This document shows positions 48,033 to 61,494 of a DNA stretch of 64,000 nt, piece after piece. A model generated the notes under the pieces. It did no database searches, was not told the DNA's origin, and saw only the letters and a program-made list of their open reading frames with translations. Position numbers and translations under genes: made by a program. Source of the DNA: Gnetum montanum (Eukaryota > Streptophyta > Gnetopsida > Gnetales > Gnetaceae); assembly GCA_015680685.1 (NCBI GenBank), contig MNCI01014214.1, positions 1 to 64,000 of the forward strand. Direction: 5' to 3'. The number at the start of each line of letters is the position of its first letter. Position 1 is the stretch's first letter.

Positions 48033-51000
48033 CTTTGTTAGAGCATCAACATATCCAAAGCATCACAAAGACACTTAATGATAACATCATAGCATATGCA
48101 TGGTCTTACAAGGACATGCCAGGCCTAGATCCTCACATAGTATAGCATAATATCATCCTTGCCCCTTGTGTAAAGCTAGTTAAACAAAAAGCTCATAAGG
48201 TTAGGCCTAAGGTGGCATTGGCAATCTGCGATGAAATCACCAAGCTCTATAAAGCTTGTTTCATTTGGGTTGTTGACTATGCGGATTGGGTCTCCAACAT
48301 CATAGTTGTACTTAATAAAAATGGAAGCATGCACATTTGCATAGAATTCCAGAACCTAAACAAGGTGACCATCAAAGATGATTTTTCATTGCCTAGTATT
48401 AATCAATTGGTTGATACCATGGCTAGTCATGCCTTGTTGTCCTTCATGGATGGGTTCTCTGGCTACAACTAGATTCAGATCAACCCAGAACACTAGCTTA
48501 GTACCACCTTCATGACCCCCTAGTGTATGTTTTGCTATACAATGATGCCTCCTAGACTAAAGAATGTAGTAGCAACCTACCAATGTGCTATGACATACAT
48601 CTTCAATGATTACCTATTACACTTGCTCAATGGCTACATTGACAACATAGCACTTAAGTCCAAAATAGCACATGATCACACAAATGACTTAGAGTGTGCA
48701 CTCAAATGTTGCCTTAGACATGACCTTAGGCTAAATCCTAAGAAGTGTGCCTTTGGCATTAAGATGGGTTGCATGCTAGGTTTCATGGTATCAAAAATAG
48801 GCATACACATAGACCTCAATAAGGTTAAGTCCATCATCAACTTAGTATCACTAACTAAACTTAAGGAGCTACATGGGTTACAAGGTAGATTGCAATTCAT
48901 ACATTAATTTATCACATGGTTGACTAATAAGCTACAACTAATGCAACATTTTCTCAAAAAGAAAGTCCACTTCAAGTGGATAGCTCAATGCTAAGAGGCA
49001 TTTAACAACCTTAAACAGGAGCTGGCTTAGCTTCCAACAGTCTACCCTTGACAAGGATATAAACCCTTTTACATCTACCTTGCAACTTCTGATACATTCA
49101 TCACTTCTCTACTCTTCCAAAAGTGAGACATTGGCTCAAATGTCCCTGTATACTACCTAAGCCATGCATTAGTGGTACATGAAGCAAAATACAATGATGT
49201 GAAAAAGAAGTACCTCACCTTAGTCTTTGCGCTTAAGAAGTGGAGACATTATCTCTTCTGCAGCCAAGTAAACATCATTTGCAAAAGCAATGTACTCTGG
49301 GCAATCACAACAAACATCTACAAAAGCAATCAAATAGTAGAGTGGAAATCAATAACCATAGAGTTTAACCTACACTACATAGTGCAAGCATCAATCAAAG
49401 GTCAAGCAATAGCTACACAACTCATGGCTTCACCAATAAATGGTCAACCAACCATAGATCCAAAATTCCTAAATGAGCATGTCAACAATATAAGCCAAGT
49501 GCCTACCAACTTTGAGGTAATATTATACTTCAATGGCACTTTAACCTCTCAAGGGGGTAGTGTTGCTACAATAATCATGTTTCCCTGTAGGGAGATCTAA
49601 CCCTTCACTTATCATTTTACATTTCCTTGCACTAACAACATAGTAGAGTATGAAGGTCTTCTTAGAGGGCTTATAGCAAATCGTAACCTAGGGATTTGTA
49701 ACCTAGCGATCCAATGTGATTCGCAATTGGTCATCAACCAAGTCATAGAGGTTTATTCTTGTAAATCACAACACTTACAACCTTATTGTAACTTGGTGAA
49801 GCACTTTCTCCAATGGTTTGCAACCGCAGATGTCCAACACATCCCCGCAATGAGAATTTCATTGCCAATGCATTAGGCACATTAGCCTTAAGCATTGCAT
49901 CCAACATGTTTCATGCCTTTCTCACCTTAGTAATGGATTACACCAAACCTATCACACACATAACTGATATTGCATCCATAGCCACAACCAGCATGGCTCA
50001 TGCGCAAGAGTGGTAAGATAACATCAAGTCATACCTTCAATAGAGTGACCCTTCATAGCAACTGACCACTACCCAAAAGGATGTAGTGCAAAAAAAATCA
50101 TGGTAGTACATACTTGTAGGTGATAGCACACTATGTCACAGATCCTATGATGGCATACTATTAACTTGTGTTAACAATAGTGAAGTGTAAATGATTGTTG
50201 ATCAAGCCCACGAGGGATTGTGTAGAGGCCACATAGCACCCAGGTCAATGGCATCAAAAATTAGATACCTAGGCTACTATTGGCCTTACATGAAGCACAA
50301 TTACATTTCCAAGATCAAAACATTTTATGTGTATCAACAGCATGGTAACTTACTATACATGCCACCACCAAACTACACACCATGCAAGTCACATGGTCAT
50401 TCCAACGTTGGGGATTGGATATCATAGGGACCATCATGCCTAAGTCCTCTGTAGGGCATAGCTTCATCATAACCACAACCAAATATTTTACCAAGTGAGT
50501 TAAAGCCATTTTCCTCAGGAGGACCACATCACAGCAATTTTGCAAGCTCATCCTTAACAGCATAGTGACCTAATTTTGTCTAGCCATTACCATAGTCACA
50601 AACAATGGGCCACAGTTTAGCATTGTATAAACTAAAGCCTTTTGTGAATCCCTAGACATCAAGCATTTCTTCTCATCACCATACTACCCATAGGAGAATG
50701 ACCAGGCAGAGGCCACAAAAAAGGTCATTATTAACCTTCTAAAGAAGATGCTTAGCAGTAGCAAATGACGATGGCATGAGTAGTTGGTCTACACACTATG
50801 GGCCTACTACACAACATGTAGAACAATAATAGGTAAGATGCCATATAGCCTTGTATAAGGATTTGAAGCAATTTTGCCTCTTGAATTACAATTCCCATCA
50901 CTTTGTGTAATCCTCTTGAGCTTCATTGACAAGGCCTAGAACAATAAGTTGAGAGCCATTAACCTCAACTCTATAGAGGAGGAGTGCATGCAAATGCTTG

Positions 51001-51276
51001 ATCACATCAAATGATACAAATAGAAGCAATGGAAAAATCACCACCACAATCAACACTAGCACTAGATCAAGGAAGGGGACCTAGTCCTCAAGGCCATTCA
51101 CAAACCCATAGACAAATTCTTAGCCAACTGGGAAGGGCCTTTTATGGTCACCAAGGCCTATAACAATGGAGCATTCAAGCTTGCTAATCTAGATGGCAAT
51201 GAGTTTTCCAATTCGATCAATCATTTGTACTTGAAGTTGTACTACACCTAACACACAACACTGCATCAACAATGAA

Positions 51277-51605
51277 ACAAGGTAAGTGATAGTATGCTAT
51301 GACTATAAACTGGCATAGATAGTCCACTATGACTATAAACTGCCAAAAATAGTTTTCTATGACTATAAAAACTGGCACAAAATGTCTTCTAAGATGTTAA
51401 ACTAGCATAGAACATCCTTGGGCTATGACGTTAAACTAGAACCCCATAGCATAGTGCACTATGACTTTAAACTAGCATCGACTATCTTTGCATTATGATG
51501 ATAAACTGGCACAACATCCACCATCTACTACAACGTTAAACTAGCACACAACAGTCTACTAGGACTATAAACTAGCATACCGCAATCTACCAGGACCTTA
51601 AATTA
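51277..51605. repeat. Splice donor and tandem array 3 of element C
   Basis: Donor CAAGGTAAGTG (51278-51288) follows pol. About nine units of the type GTCCACTATGACTATAAACTGGCA follow. Same arrangement as in B; the acceptor TTTTTGTAG is at 52338-52346. Confidence 0.85.
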
Positions 51606-53246
51606 CATTTGTAGTTCAACATACATAGCTCAATACACATAGTTCTGTGGATAAGCAAGCATAAATACTTCTCATCCTTCATCAACTGCCCACGTCCTTA
51701 TGGGCCAGGTAGGGTAGGCTGTTGCAATTTCAAAATGTAGTTCACATCATCAAGATAAAGCCTCTAGAACATTTGTAGCATCACTACCCTCTGTAGTTTT
51801 TTGATCATCTAAAAATGTCCTTTGGCATTTTGCTAACCTTCTAAAGCTACTACCACCATCACCAATAGTACCATCCCCAGGCTACATTGATAGCATCATC
51901 AGCCTTTTGTGTTTCATTAGTGGTTGGGGCTCTCACTATCAACACCACCCACTAGAGTCCTAGTAGTAATATGGCCTAGCCATAGCATTGCCATCCTCTA
52001 GCCCTCACCATTGCATGGGCTTGGAAGTGCATTTAAATAGCATTGCTCCCGCTATCTTGTTGGATTTCTAAGCTCCTATCCTTGGTCTGGAGTCTCAAGC
52101 ATCTGCATTATCATCACCTTCAACCACCTTGGTGGCCTTCCTTGGGTGCTTGCTTCTAGTGTGGCTATTGGAGCATTTTCAGCCTTCTAGTTTTGGCACC
52201 TACACTAGCTTTCCTATTTTGGCACTACAAGCTCCTACAACTACTCTAACACTCGTAGCACTTATAGTGCCCTTGTAACTAGCAGTTTGCTTTTATCTCT
52301 TATGTTGTATGGTTGTTTTCTTGTTTCCTCTATGTTGTTTTTGTAGGATGAAGCCTCAGAGGTGGTCATTTGAAGGCATGTTTCATTGCAGTGACAAAGC
52401 ATCACATTGCTCTGACGTGCTTGGTTGGATTCACCAAGCCACTCGAGAGTGCACATCCCTATTATCCTACTATAGCCTACTCACATTTACCCCTTTTTAT
52501 CTTACATTTTCTCACCTTTCTTGCAAGCTTCTCTGATGCATATGGAACCCTTCTTTTAGTCAAGTGCAAAACCATGATGGATGTAATGTAACTCGTTCCA
52601 TGGGGAGCCTCTATGGGTTGGTCAAAGCCTAAGCGAATGTAACACAACTCATCCTAGGGAGGAAACACCTGTCTTATAGATGTGATGTGGTTACCTCTAA
52701 GAAAATCCCATTAGGTGGCATGCAGTCCACTCAATTATAAGCATCTTGTAGCTAACATTTTGCAAAAAAAAAGAAAAAAAAAAGGATCAAAAGGGGTAGA
52801 ACATATCCCCAAGAAAAATCTAGCAAAGATGCAATTTCACAACTGGTCCAACCCTAAATTTACAATAGCCTTCTCATAAGCACTCTGATGAGAGGCCAAC
52901 ATCTCAGGGGTAGGCCATTCTAGTGCTATGGGCAAAGGCTCTCTCATAAGAACTTTGACAAGAGGCCATTGTTTTGGTGACAATCCATCCTATCGCCATG
53001 ATCATAGTTAGTCGTGCTAACTTCGTATCTTGCAACATGATTCATCATCTACATCTCATTCCTCCCTTGCTATCTCCAAGCTAATTCCCTAGATCCATTA
53101 CCTATAGGATACCATTCCCTTTAGCACTTTTAAGCTTATTGAAGCATCATCTGATTAGGTATGGATGAGTGATGTTGGTGCCATATCTACTATGGTATTT
53201 TGGGTTCTTTGTTGACATCTCTCGGGGTTCTCCTCCAAATGACAAC
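51606..53246 (+). other. Element C 3' non-coding region
   Basis: Presumed 3' intron to 52346, then a 3' exon starting GATGAAGCCTCAGAGGTGG. The latter resembles E's 56839-56740 on the minus strand (shared GACAAAGYATCACATT). A short purine run lies at 52766-52790. No coding potential that I can support. Confidence 0.5.
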
Positions 53247-53259
53247 AAAGAGGGGCCAG
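53247..53259 (+). promoter_or_regulatory. Polypurine tract of element C
   Basis: AAAGAGGGGCCAG lies directly before the LTR start TGAAACACCACC at 53260. E has AAAGAGGGGCCAA and B AAAGAGGGGCCAG in the same place. Confidence 0.9.
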
Positions 53260-54382
53260 TGAAACACCACCAAATTCAGGCAATTGCACTTCAATGGCAA
53301 GTTTTTCTAAGTGTCAAAATAAGGTAATTTTTTTCTAAGTGTTTGGCCCATGATCCCAGTATTGGGGCTATGCTCTAAAGCATAGCCAATGTAGCATGCA
53401 ACATAGAACCAAATTTGCAAAATATTCTAAGTGTCAAACAATAGCTGAAAAAATTTTCTAAGTGTCTTGCTATGCTCACATCCCTCTTACTATGCTCTCC
53501 AACATAGCAACACTCTAGAGGCCAGCCTACACTAGTGTCAAGTTAGAAGTTGTTAAGCTAGCTCAATATGGAAGAAGCATTTGGTAGATCTAACTCCTAA
53601 AGCTACCACTCCTGCTACGCACTAGAGCATAGTTGGCATAGCAAGAAAAAGAACTACAATTTTTGCCAAATTTTTCTAAGTGTTTGTGCTACATTCTATT
53701 CCATCCTACTACACTTGCTAGCATAGTAGGCATAGTAGCAATGGACTTCAATAACTACCTAACTATCGTGCTACGCTCTAGAGTGCAGCTAGCGTAGCAA
53801 TAAGGAACTATCTTCAAAGGCTTTCAGGGCTTAGCATAGGCCTTCATTCTAGCTCTAGCACTTCTCCGGCAACTAGGATTAGCAACTTGCGCTCTTTTTA
53901 CACCCCACCTCTATGTCTCAAAATTGTACCTATGCTCAATCCCACTTAAGAGAGGGAAGAATGTAGTCCCAACGCATAGCCTTCAAATTGCACTATTTTG
54001 CACTATTTGTAGGTACATTACAATCTTGGCACATATAGTCTTAGTAGCATACCCATAGTCTAGCAGCCTCTTAGGGTCCAGTGAGCATATCAGAGCATAG
54101 CAACAATTACTCTAGTGGGAGCGTATCAGAGGTTAGCATAGCCCCACCTACCCCTTTGCCATGTGGCACACGATCTGCAATTCACACTAACCCTAAGCCT
54201 ATAAATATCCCCGTATTCCACACTCTAGGGGTTGGAAATTCATTCTAGCAGTGGGCATTTGAAGCATTTTGCTAGCAAATCCAAGTAGCAATTAGCTTCT
54301 TAGAGCACTACTTGGCACTCAAGGCATCTTGAGCACCATGTACACTAAAGCATATCAACACCTTGGTAACACCTTTACATCT
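53260..54382 (+). mobile_element. 3' LTR of element C, left part
   Basis: Aligns with the 5' LTR of C from 31733 on. TATA box at 54200-54207. It breaks off at 54382, where element E starts, and resumes at 62984. The bases before and after E are CATCT and CATCC; the 5' LTR has CATCC at the matching site, so this is the target duplication. Confidence 0.9.
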
Positions 54383-55871
54383 TGTACTGACCTAAATTGT
54401 TGGTGTAAGGCTGAAAGAGAAACAGACACTGAAAGATCATTGGGGAGGCACAGCTGACCTTGCCTTCGCTTAAGGGTAAGCTGAAAAAAGGAACGAAGAC
54501 AGAGTGCCTTGGATGATCTGCACGCAAATCAACCAAGAACTTCCCCGAGCATAAGCTACAACTAGTGCTGGGGTTATTATAAATGGTGTAAACTAAATAT
54601 AAATCGAATGAAAACAGTGACACAAAATGTAAATAGAGTGCAGAGTGTAAATAGAGACTAAATTGTAAATGAAGCGTAAACAGAGCTAAATTGTAAACAA
54701 AGCGTAAACAATGTAAATGGTAGGCAATAATGAACTATATTGTATTGTTTAAACAAGAATGTGCACCGGTCAAAGCATAGCTACGCGTATGGATGGCAAG
54801 TCAAGCACTAAGCCCCAAGATGATGTCTGACTAAAGTGTTCGGATGCTAGGAGTTAAGTGTGTCTGAGTGTCCTAGGCTGCTGGTTGATACTTCCCAAGC
54901 TGCCAACCTTCAAAATTGTCAACCCCGTTTATGTGAATTGACAGGGTATTTATAGGATCAAGCTGGGCTCGGGCACAGAATTCATGAATGAAATCAATGG
55001 TTGGGGGATGAGAGAAAAATGTATCAAGTGACATGTGTCCAGTGGATAGTTGTGGACAAGTTGGATGTGTGTTCGCAAGAGTTGGATATGTGTCGGCAAG
55101 CTACGTTCTTGACCAAATACATTGAATTTTACAACTCATGGGTTATTCAAGCCCATGAAAATACATTTAATTTAGACCATGAGGGTGCCCACAAATGGGG
55201 ATTTACAATTAAATGTACAACAAGAGAAATTTGACCCGGCTCGCTTGACCATGGATCGAGTGCTGTAGGATGTCAAGATGTCAATTTGAGGTTGTTCGAG
55301 GCATCTTTATTTGACCAGGGCTTCCAACATGAGTTGATGTGCCTTCAGAGTCAAGTTGAGCTTCAGTGTAGGTTGATTTATGATCACGCTACACTCACGC
55401 CCAGTGTGACCTCCAGCGTGTGTCTAGCTTCCAGCGTGCCCAATGTGTGGATGCTGCACTCACACCTAGTGTGATCTCCAGCATGAGTGAAGAAAACTTG
55501 ACCTTTTGACATCAAATTTTGATTTCTAAAGCCTGCAACTACTACCTGAATGTGTTTAACTCTAGAATCTAGAATTTGAGCTTGCATTTGAGTGGTTTTG
55601 AGTAGGTCACGCTAGCTATTTTGGGTAGGTCACACTATGGTCATGCTGCAACATGACTACAGCGTAAATTGCAGTGTCACTTGCAAACACCCATGAAAAA
55701 TTGCAATCTTTGACTTAAAATCTAGAGATTCTGGAAGCTGAAGTCAGAGGTTGCAGATGCTGAGCCTGAGGATGCTTGAGGATGACCTTAGTCAAATTTT
55801 TCTTCTAAAACTTTGAAAGGGCTTGATTCGTTTTCATTTTAAAGTACTAGGCCAAAATTAGTGGTGTTTCA
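54383..55871 (-). mobile_element. 3' LTR of element E
   Basis: 1489 bp; start TGAAACACCACT at 55871, end GTCAGTACA at 54383. TATA box on the minus strand at 54954-54947. It contains GTAAAYRGAG-type short repeats at 54620-54720 and inverted CACTCACGC/GCGTGTG-like repeats at 55385-55495. Confidence 0.9.
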
Positions 55872-56404
55872 TTGGCCCCTCTTTGTTGATGTCTAGAGGA
55901 ATCCACTCAAGAGGCATCGACAAAGAAGTGCAAAACACCATGAACAACTAAGCATCAAACATTAGCTATCAGCCCTTGGTTGGGTGTCATCGCACCATTT
56001 TCAAAAGTACATGGGATCGAGGGAATGTGGTTCAAGATGCAAGGGATTGGTTGTAACTAGGGGAAGCTAGGAGTTGGTCAAGGGTTATGATTGATGCCAG
56101 GATTGTAGGAGAGGAATGCTCTCATGTGAATGAGCTCTATCTCTAGTCCTTGTCAATAGCTAGTGTTCAACAGACTCAGAGCCAATACATAGGAAGTGTG
56201 TTCCTTGGAGAAACGGGACTCTTATAGAGTGTTTATGGGACCCATTGTAAATAGCCAAAGCCACGCGATGATGTGCAACATGGTCTCTTTGAGACATGCA
56301 TGTAACTACTTTCTAAGAAAATTTCCTTCTCACCCAAGGCTTGTATGAGAATAGCCAATAGTCGTTTGTCTATGATGTCAACAAGGTCATGAAGACCTTT
56401 TCCA

Positions 56405-56530
56405 TGCATTTTTCTCTTTAACCTTTTGTTCTTTTTCTTGTTTTTCTCGTTTTTTTCTTCTTTTCTTTTGTTTTTTCTTTATTTTATCTTTTATTTTGTT
56501 TTCTTTTTCTTTTTCTCTTTGGTCTTTTTG
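56405..56530. repeat. Long homopurine/homopyrimidine tract in E
   Basis: The plus strand is almost pure T/C for over 100 bases, so the sense strand of E is purine-rich. It lies about 550 bp upstream of the polypurine tract. C has a shorter purine run at the matching place (52766-52790). The open frames here are a by-product of composition. Confidence 0.8.
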
Positions 56531-56826
56531 AAAGAGCTTGCTTTTAGTGTTGTGCTCTTGTTTGAACACTTGCATTTTATATCATGCATCGTATACTATG
56601 TTTTGCGTCGCAACTTCTTAGAGAGTCATAGTGTACAACAGTGTATTAAGAGTTTTGAGCTAAGTGGAATGTATCTAGGGATGTAATTGGGACCTGATGG
56701 GGAAATGGGGAATGTATTCACGAATTGGGAATGTACTTATGAATGGATTGATTGACCCAATTACATGCATCAGGAAGAATGTGATACTTTGTCGTTATGA
56801 TGAAGTGCATCTATGCAAGAACACCT

Positions 56827-57500
56827 CTGACGTGTCATCCTGCAAACACAACTCCAAGAAGACAAGAAGAACACAAATGAATTGGTTATTTAAGAACTTT
56901 AAACAAGGATATGGAGTCACCACATGAAATTTTCAATGCAAATAGAATTATGAACAACATCAGCTTCATTAGTGTCCATGAGAAAAATCATGCAGCAAGT
57001 CTTTGTGGAACATGAACAGCCAACTGCAGCAACACATCTTTTCAAGTTTTGCTTGGTCATTGATAATGTCACTAGTTTATAGTCTTAGTGGACTATTGTG
57101 GATTAGTTTCACATCATAACCCCTTGGACGGTGCTAGTTTAGTGTCGTGGCGGACGATGCATTGCTAGTTTATAGTCGTGGCGGACTATGAAGAGGCAAA
57201 CCAATTTATAGTCTTAGTGGACTCTAGGTGCTAGTTTTATATCATGGTGAATAGATGTAACAGTTTAGTGTCATACCAAACAAAGCTTTGTGATGTCAGT
57301 TTATTGTCATGACTCCAAGACAATCTGTGGTATCAGTTTTAAGTCATGATGCTAGGACTTCTCTATGATATTAGTTTTAAGTCATGATGCCAAGACTATT
57401 CTGTGCCAGTTTATAGTCATAGCAGACTGATGCTTACCTTGCTTGTGTAAAGTGTGATGATGCATGCATGGTCATGCTACGTGCTTGCGAGATCCTACAA
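56827..57500 (-). repeat. Array 3 and splice signals of E
   Basis: On the minus strand in order: acceptor TTTTTGTAG (57503-57495) as before pol in C, a 57-base remnant, donor CAAGGTAAGC (near 57437), array 3 (57430-57060, about ten units of the GTCCGCCACGACACTAAACT type) and acceptor TGTGTTTGCAG (56850-56840). All have counterparts in B and C. Confidence 0.75.
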
Positions 57501-57600
57501 AAATCAACTAGGAAGAAAACAACATCAAGTGACACATATCGTACATAGAGTTAGAATGTATGAATGAAAGAAAAGCAATGCAAAAAGTGATAGTTTTAGG

Positions 57601-58683
57601 TCATTCTGGGCTGTATGCTAGTTTAAGGCCTTTTTGGGCCATGTGTTTTTGTAGATTTATGTTTTTATGTTTGATGTTTTTCAAATGCAATGTGTAAACT
57701 GAGTTGACAAATGTGTAAACAAAGCAAAATGCGTGATCTAAGTGAGTGGGAAAAATGTAAATGCACATGTTAGTGCAATGTAAACAAAAGTTAAAATGCA
57801 TGTCAGAGGGGTAGGCAGAAGGTAGGCAAGCATCTAGCACATTTTCAGCCAAGGGAGAGTCTTGGTCATGTAGTTGCTTCCTAACTAGGCATGGATTAGG
57901 AAGCATGCAAGGTTTAGGATACTCTGGGGGACTATCGGCTACAACCACTCGTTTGGGTGTGTTAGCCTTAAGCGTTGTGTTCGTTGTTGTAGGTGTACCA
58001 TTAAGAAACTCTTCTTCCAAAACTTGCACCATGTCTATGTCGTGGATAGTCGAAGAGGAAACGTTATCACCATGGATGATAACTTGACCACCTTCATATG
58101 GAAGGTGGATTTCTTGGTGGATGGGAGAGGAGATGGCCCTTAGTTGAGCTAGCCAAGGCCTTCCTAGAATCATGTTGAAACCTAGCATCTCCTCTATGAC
58201 AGTGAAATCTATGCTAGTGGGGAATTTCTCTCCCAGTACAAAGGCTAAGTTAATTGTACCCTTGACTGTGACATGTGATCCATTGAAGGATTTTAGACAT
58301 GTGGTTTTGGTTGGCCTGATTTCATCTGCCAGGCCTAGCTTGTCAATGGCGGAGTACATGACTACATTCATTGCTGCATCATCATCAACATGCACTCTGC
58401 AAATGGTGCACTACCCAACATGAATGCTAATAGATAGTGGAGCTATAGTGACTTCTCCTTGTTTGGGGTTGACTTTAACTACATCATCACGAAAGGCTAA
58501 GGTTGTTGAACCCAATTCTTGTGGTGTGGGAGGCAACATTGTTGCACGGATGGATGCCTCATTTGCAGGGATGTCTTCCATAATAGGAATGGAGGCTAAG
58601 ACCTGGGCCAATGCTTGGTAGTGACCAGGTGAGGTCTTGACCAGGTCGTATAAGCTAAATGTTGTGTTCTTTTGCTTGAGCAT
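57601..58683 (-). pseudogene. Element E gag end and retropepsin, one stop
   Basis: The linker segment LKQKNTTFSLYDLV, then the protease with RVHVDDDAAMNVV (Asp in place of the glycine of DDG) and FNMILGRPWLAQL. A single TAG at 58410-58408 interrupts one continuous frame just before the active site. After the C-terminus a single unit of array 1 follows (57640-57600), into which the frame runs. Likely inactive. Confidence 0.85.
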
Positions 58684-61192
58684 TTGCTTTACCTGGGTTA
58701 GTGCAGCTACGAAGTCTTTGTCATTAGTCGTTGTGTTGGCTTTGACTTCCTCTGTGAAGCTTGAGAGACAGACCTCTCAGGAGGGGACTTAGGCTTGGTT
58801 TGCTTGGGGGTAGGGGCCCTAGTGTTTAGTTGTTGTTTACTAGTTGTGGCCTTTGCTTCGTCCATGGGAGTTGTGAGGTGCTTGCATTCCCATTTGGTGG
58901 GCCTACCTAGGTTGCTAATGGGGTCAACCCTTGGAGGAGGAGGGATGGAGATGTTGTCCACTATTGGGCTTCAGGTAGGTGAGGGGCCATCTCGTTGTGG
59001 AACTCTTATGACGAAAGGTTGCTTAGTGGTTTTTGTTGCTATGTCATGCTAGTTTAATGTCTTAGCGGACGAGTCATGCCAATTTAACATCTTAGCGGAT
59101 GATGGTTGTGGAGCCTTGACCACAAAGGGTGTTGTGGTTCCTGGGTGGCATTTTTATAACAAAGGGAGGCCTCTTACTTGTGGAGGCTAAGGGGACCTTT
59201 GCCTTGTTAGGAGGCACATGGATCACAAACGGTTATTGCATAGGTTTGGGCTTTTCACCTATGCTAATTAAGTTTATGACATAGGAGGCATTGTCTGTGT
59301 TGGATTAACTTGCCATGTCAATCACTAGTTGGCCTTGTTTTATCATTCCCTATAGGTCATTTTGCAAGGCATGATAGTTATCTGTACTGTGATTAGCCAT
59401 TTGATGGTAATGACAGTATTGGTTTAATTTAAAATGTTGTGGGATCAGGGGCTCATTTGGTACTACTAAGGTGGGGTTCCTTAGTAGCTCGCAGTACCTA
59501 TCATGTCTTTGGCGAGTAATCTCCAACACATGTTTGTGTTGAATTTCTCTAGCTTTCAAGAGTTGCTCCAATATTTGAGAGAGTTGCATCAGTAGTGGTG
59601 TATACTTTGAGCAGTCCTTGCACTAAAATTTGGACCTTAAGGTGGCCCCTGCCGATGTAGGTGAGTTGGTGCCAAAGTTGGCACCTTTGTTAGCTGGGGC
59701 TTTAGGTTGCTTAGCTATTGGACCCCAATTGGTTTCTTTTGTGATTTCAGCTACCGTTGCCTTAGTTGTGTTTTTCTTGTGAGTATGTTGATTTTTGTAG
59801 GCCACATAAACTGGGTCATTGCTTGATTGCACTGCCTCCTCTATGCTTTTGATTTGTGCAAATGCTTGACTCAAAGTACAAGCATTCAAATAATAGAGTT
59901 TTAACTTAACGAAGTCATTCACAGTGGCTTTAAAAATGGTGAGCAAGTATGTCTTAGGTATAGGCTCGTGGATTTCATTCAGGGCTACACTCCACCTTTG
60001 GATGAATTTTTGCACTAGCTCTAAAGGCGCTTGTTTAATCTGAATTAAACTATCCAGTGTGGCTTCAGGCTTTATATTATACTTGAAACAGGTAACAAAT
60101 TGATGTAACAAATCCTCCAGAGAGGATATAGAGTTACAAGGTAAGGCACGGTACCAGTCTAAGGCTTTTCCCGTTAAGGACATAGTGAAAACTCGCATAA
60201 TTGCATGAGGCCAAGCTTGAAGCAAGAGACATTCTAGTTGAAATGTCACTAGGTGGGTGTTTGGATCTCCCTCTCCATTGTACTTTGTTAGCTAAGGTAA
60301 TGGGATATCCTTTAGCAAGGTTAATGGTGGAACTGAAGGGTGGATTGGGTCATCTTGGTAGAAGTCCAACATCTTGATTTTCTCAATGTTTGCAGTTTCA
60401 AGGAACTTTACCTCTTTAGTTAACATGTGCATCATTTGCTTTGTGTCTACCCACTCTTGGATGGTAGGCAAACCAGTGGGTTGAATGGATTGCGACTGAT
60501 AGTAGTTTGACTGTTGTCTGGTTTGTGGAAAGGGAGCCTGTTGGATTGTCGATTGTTGTTGTGGTGGAACAACATTCAGAGATGGGATTGCAGGGTGTGG
60601 TACACTGTAGAGAGTAGGTTGGTATTACTGATAGCTAGTAAAACCCACTACCCAGCCACAGGTTGTGAGGTGACACCCTGAACGTGTTGCGCTGAAGTAT
60701 TCAGAGGTGCCCCATGGGTTTGTACTTGTGGTATGTAATGGGTGGACATGGAAGCTAGTATTTCTTGTCAAGAAGCTAGTCCTTGCATGTATGCGGATGA
60801 AGGAGGAAGCATGGTTCCCTCCAGGAAAGGTTGGAATAATGGATTTGTATAAGTGCAAGGACTGATGGTATGGTACGAATCCCCATGCTCAGATTGGATA
60901 GCAAAGTCATCTTCTTCATTTCCATTCTGAGGCTCTATCGAAGGTGGCTGTAAGGCTTAACTCCTTGCCATGAGAAGCTAAAAGATGAGTTGATGATGAT
61001 GTTTAAAAAGGGGGATTATGTCAAATGTTAAGGGAATGAACTCACGACCTCCCTTGTAGTTGAGCTCATAGTTCGCTTTGCCTCTCTTTCTATGCGATCA
61101 ATAGGTAAGTTGGCTTGGACTTTTACACAAATGAAGTTATATTGTTCAGGCGTGAGGATTGTGTAAGTAGGGTTGATCTGGGAAGATTCCAT
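58684..61192 (-). pseudogene. Element E gag, decayed
   Basis: The ATG at 61192 gives MESSQINPTY. The N-terminal part is broken by stops. The gag core is the best preserved piece (60249-59623, LTGKALDWYRALPCNSISSL and VQKFIQRWSVALNEI). The C/H motif segment (59589-59350) reads YCHYHQMANHSTDNYHALQ, in which two cysteines of A's motif are Met/Tyr-side substitutions, so a metal-binding knuckle is doubtful. The linker is broken between 59349 and 58684. Confidence 0.85.
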
Positions 61193-61494
61193 GATAGCAT
61201 ATGCAAGTTAACAGCGTGTGCAGTGTGAGTAACTCACGGCGTGCTTAATTGGCAGCATGACTGACAAACAACATGAACAACTACGACAACATGAGCAACT
61301 ATAGCGTGACCAACTACAACGTGACTGACTACAGCATGACCAACTATAGCATGACTGACTATAGCGTGACCAACTATAGTGTGACTGACTACAACATGAC
61401 CAACTAATTCAAGTTTTAGCGTTTGGCAGCATTAGTTGGGTACATTTTGATAAGATGACAAATAAGGTAGGCCCTCCTTCTAGTGCCAATTTAC
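61193..61494 (-). promoter_or_regulatory. Element E leader with primer-binding site and tandem repeat
   Basis: The primer-binding site TGGCACTAGAAGGAGGGCC is at 61488-61470. At 61255-61405 a tandem repeat of about 30 bp alternates ATGACTGACTAYA and GTGACCAACTAYA units, about five copies. A, B and C have no such repeat in the leader. Confidence 0.8.

Larger units (their letters stand above)
44154..51251 (+). pseudogene. Element C pol, split by a 3.59-kb insertion
   Basis: Native pol parts are 44154-44441 and 48033-51251. The first is the region before RT (44175 onward, MSVYEHLCSPLVL). The second holds RT (48040-48960; FMDGFSGYN, and the catalytic box changed to YIDN), a first RNase H (about 48980-49420; SHALVVHEAKYNDV), the second RNase H-like region (49500-49860; VEYEGLLRGL, CDSQLVINQ) and integrase (50190-50900; GHIAPRSMASKIRYLGYYWP, TNNGPQFSI). 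It ends near 51251. Removing the insertion restores alignment with B without a gap. Stops and lost catalytic residues make it inactive. Confidence 0.88.

Noticed and set aside
47836-48033. Protein kinase fragment (NILLDED on the minus strand)
   Set aside because: Only a short match, with no flanking kinase motifs; mentioned but not called.
56387-56686. Lys/Arg-rich and Phe-rich open frames
   Set aside because: Produced by the homopurine/homopyrimidine tract.
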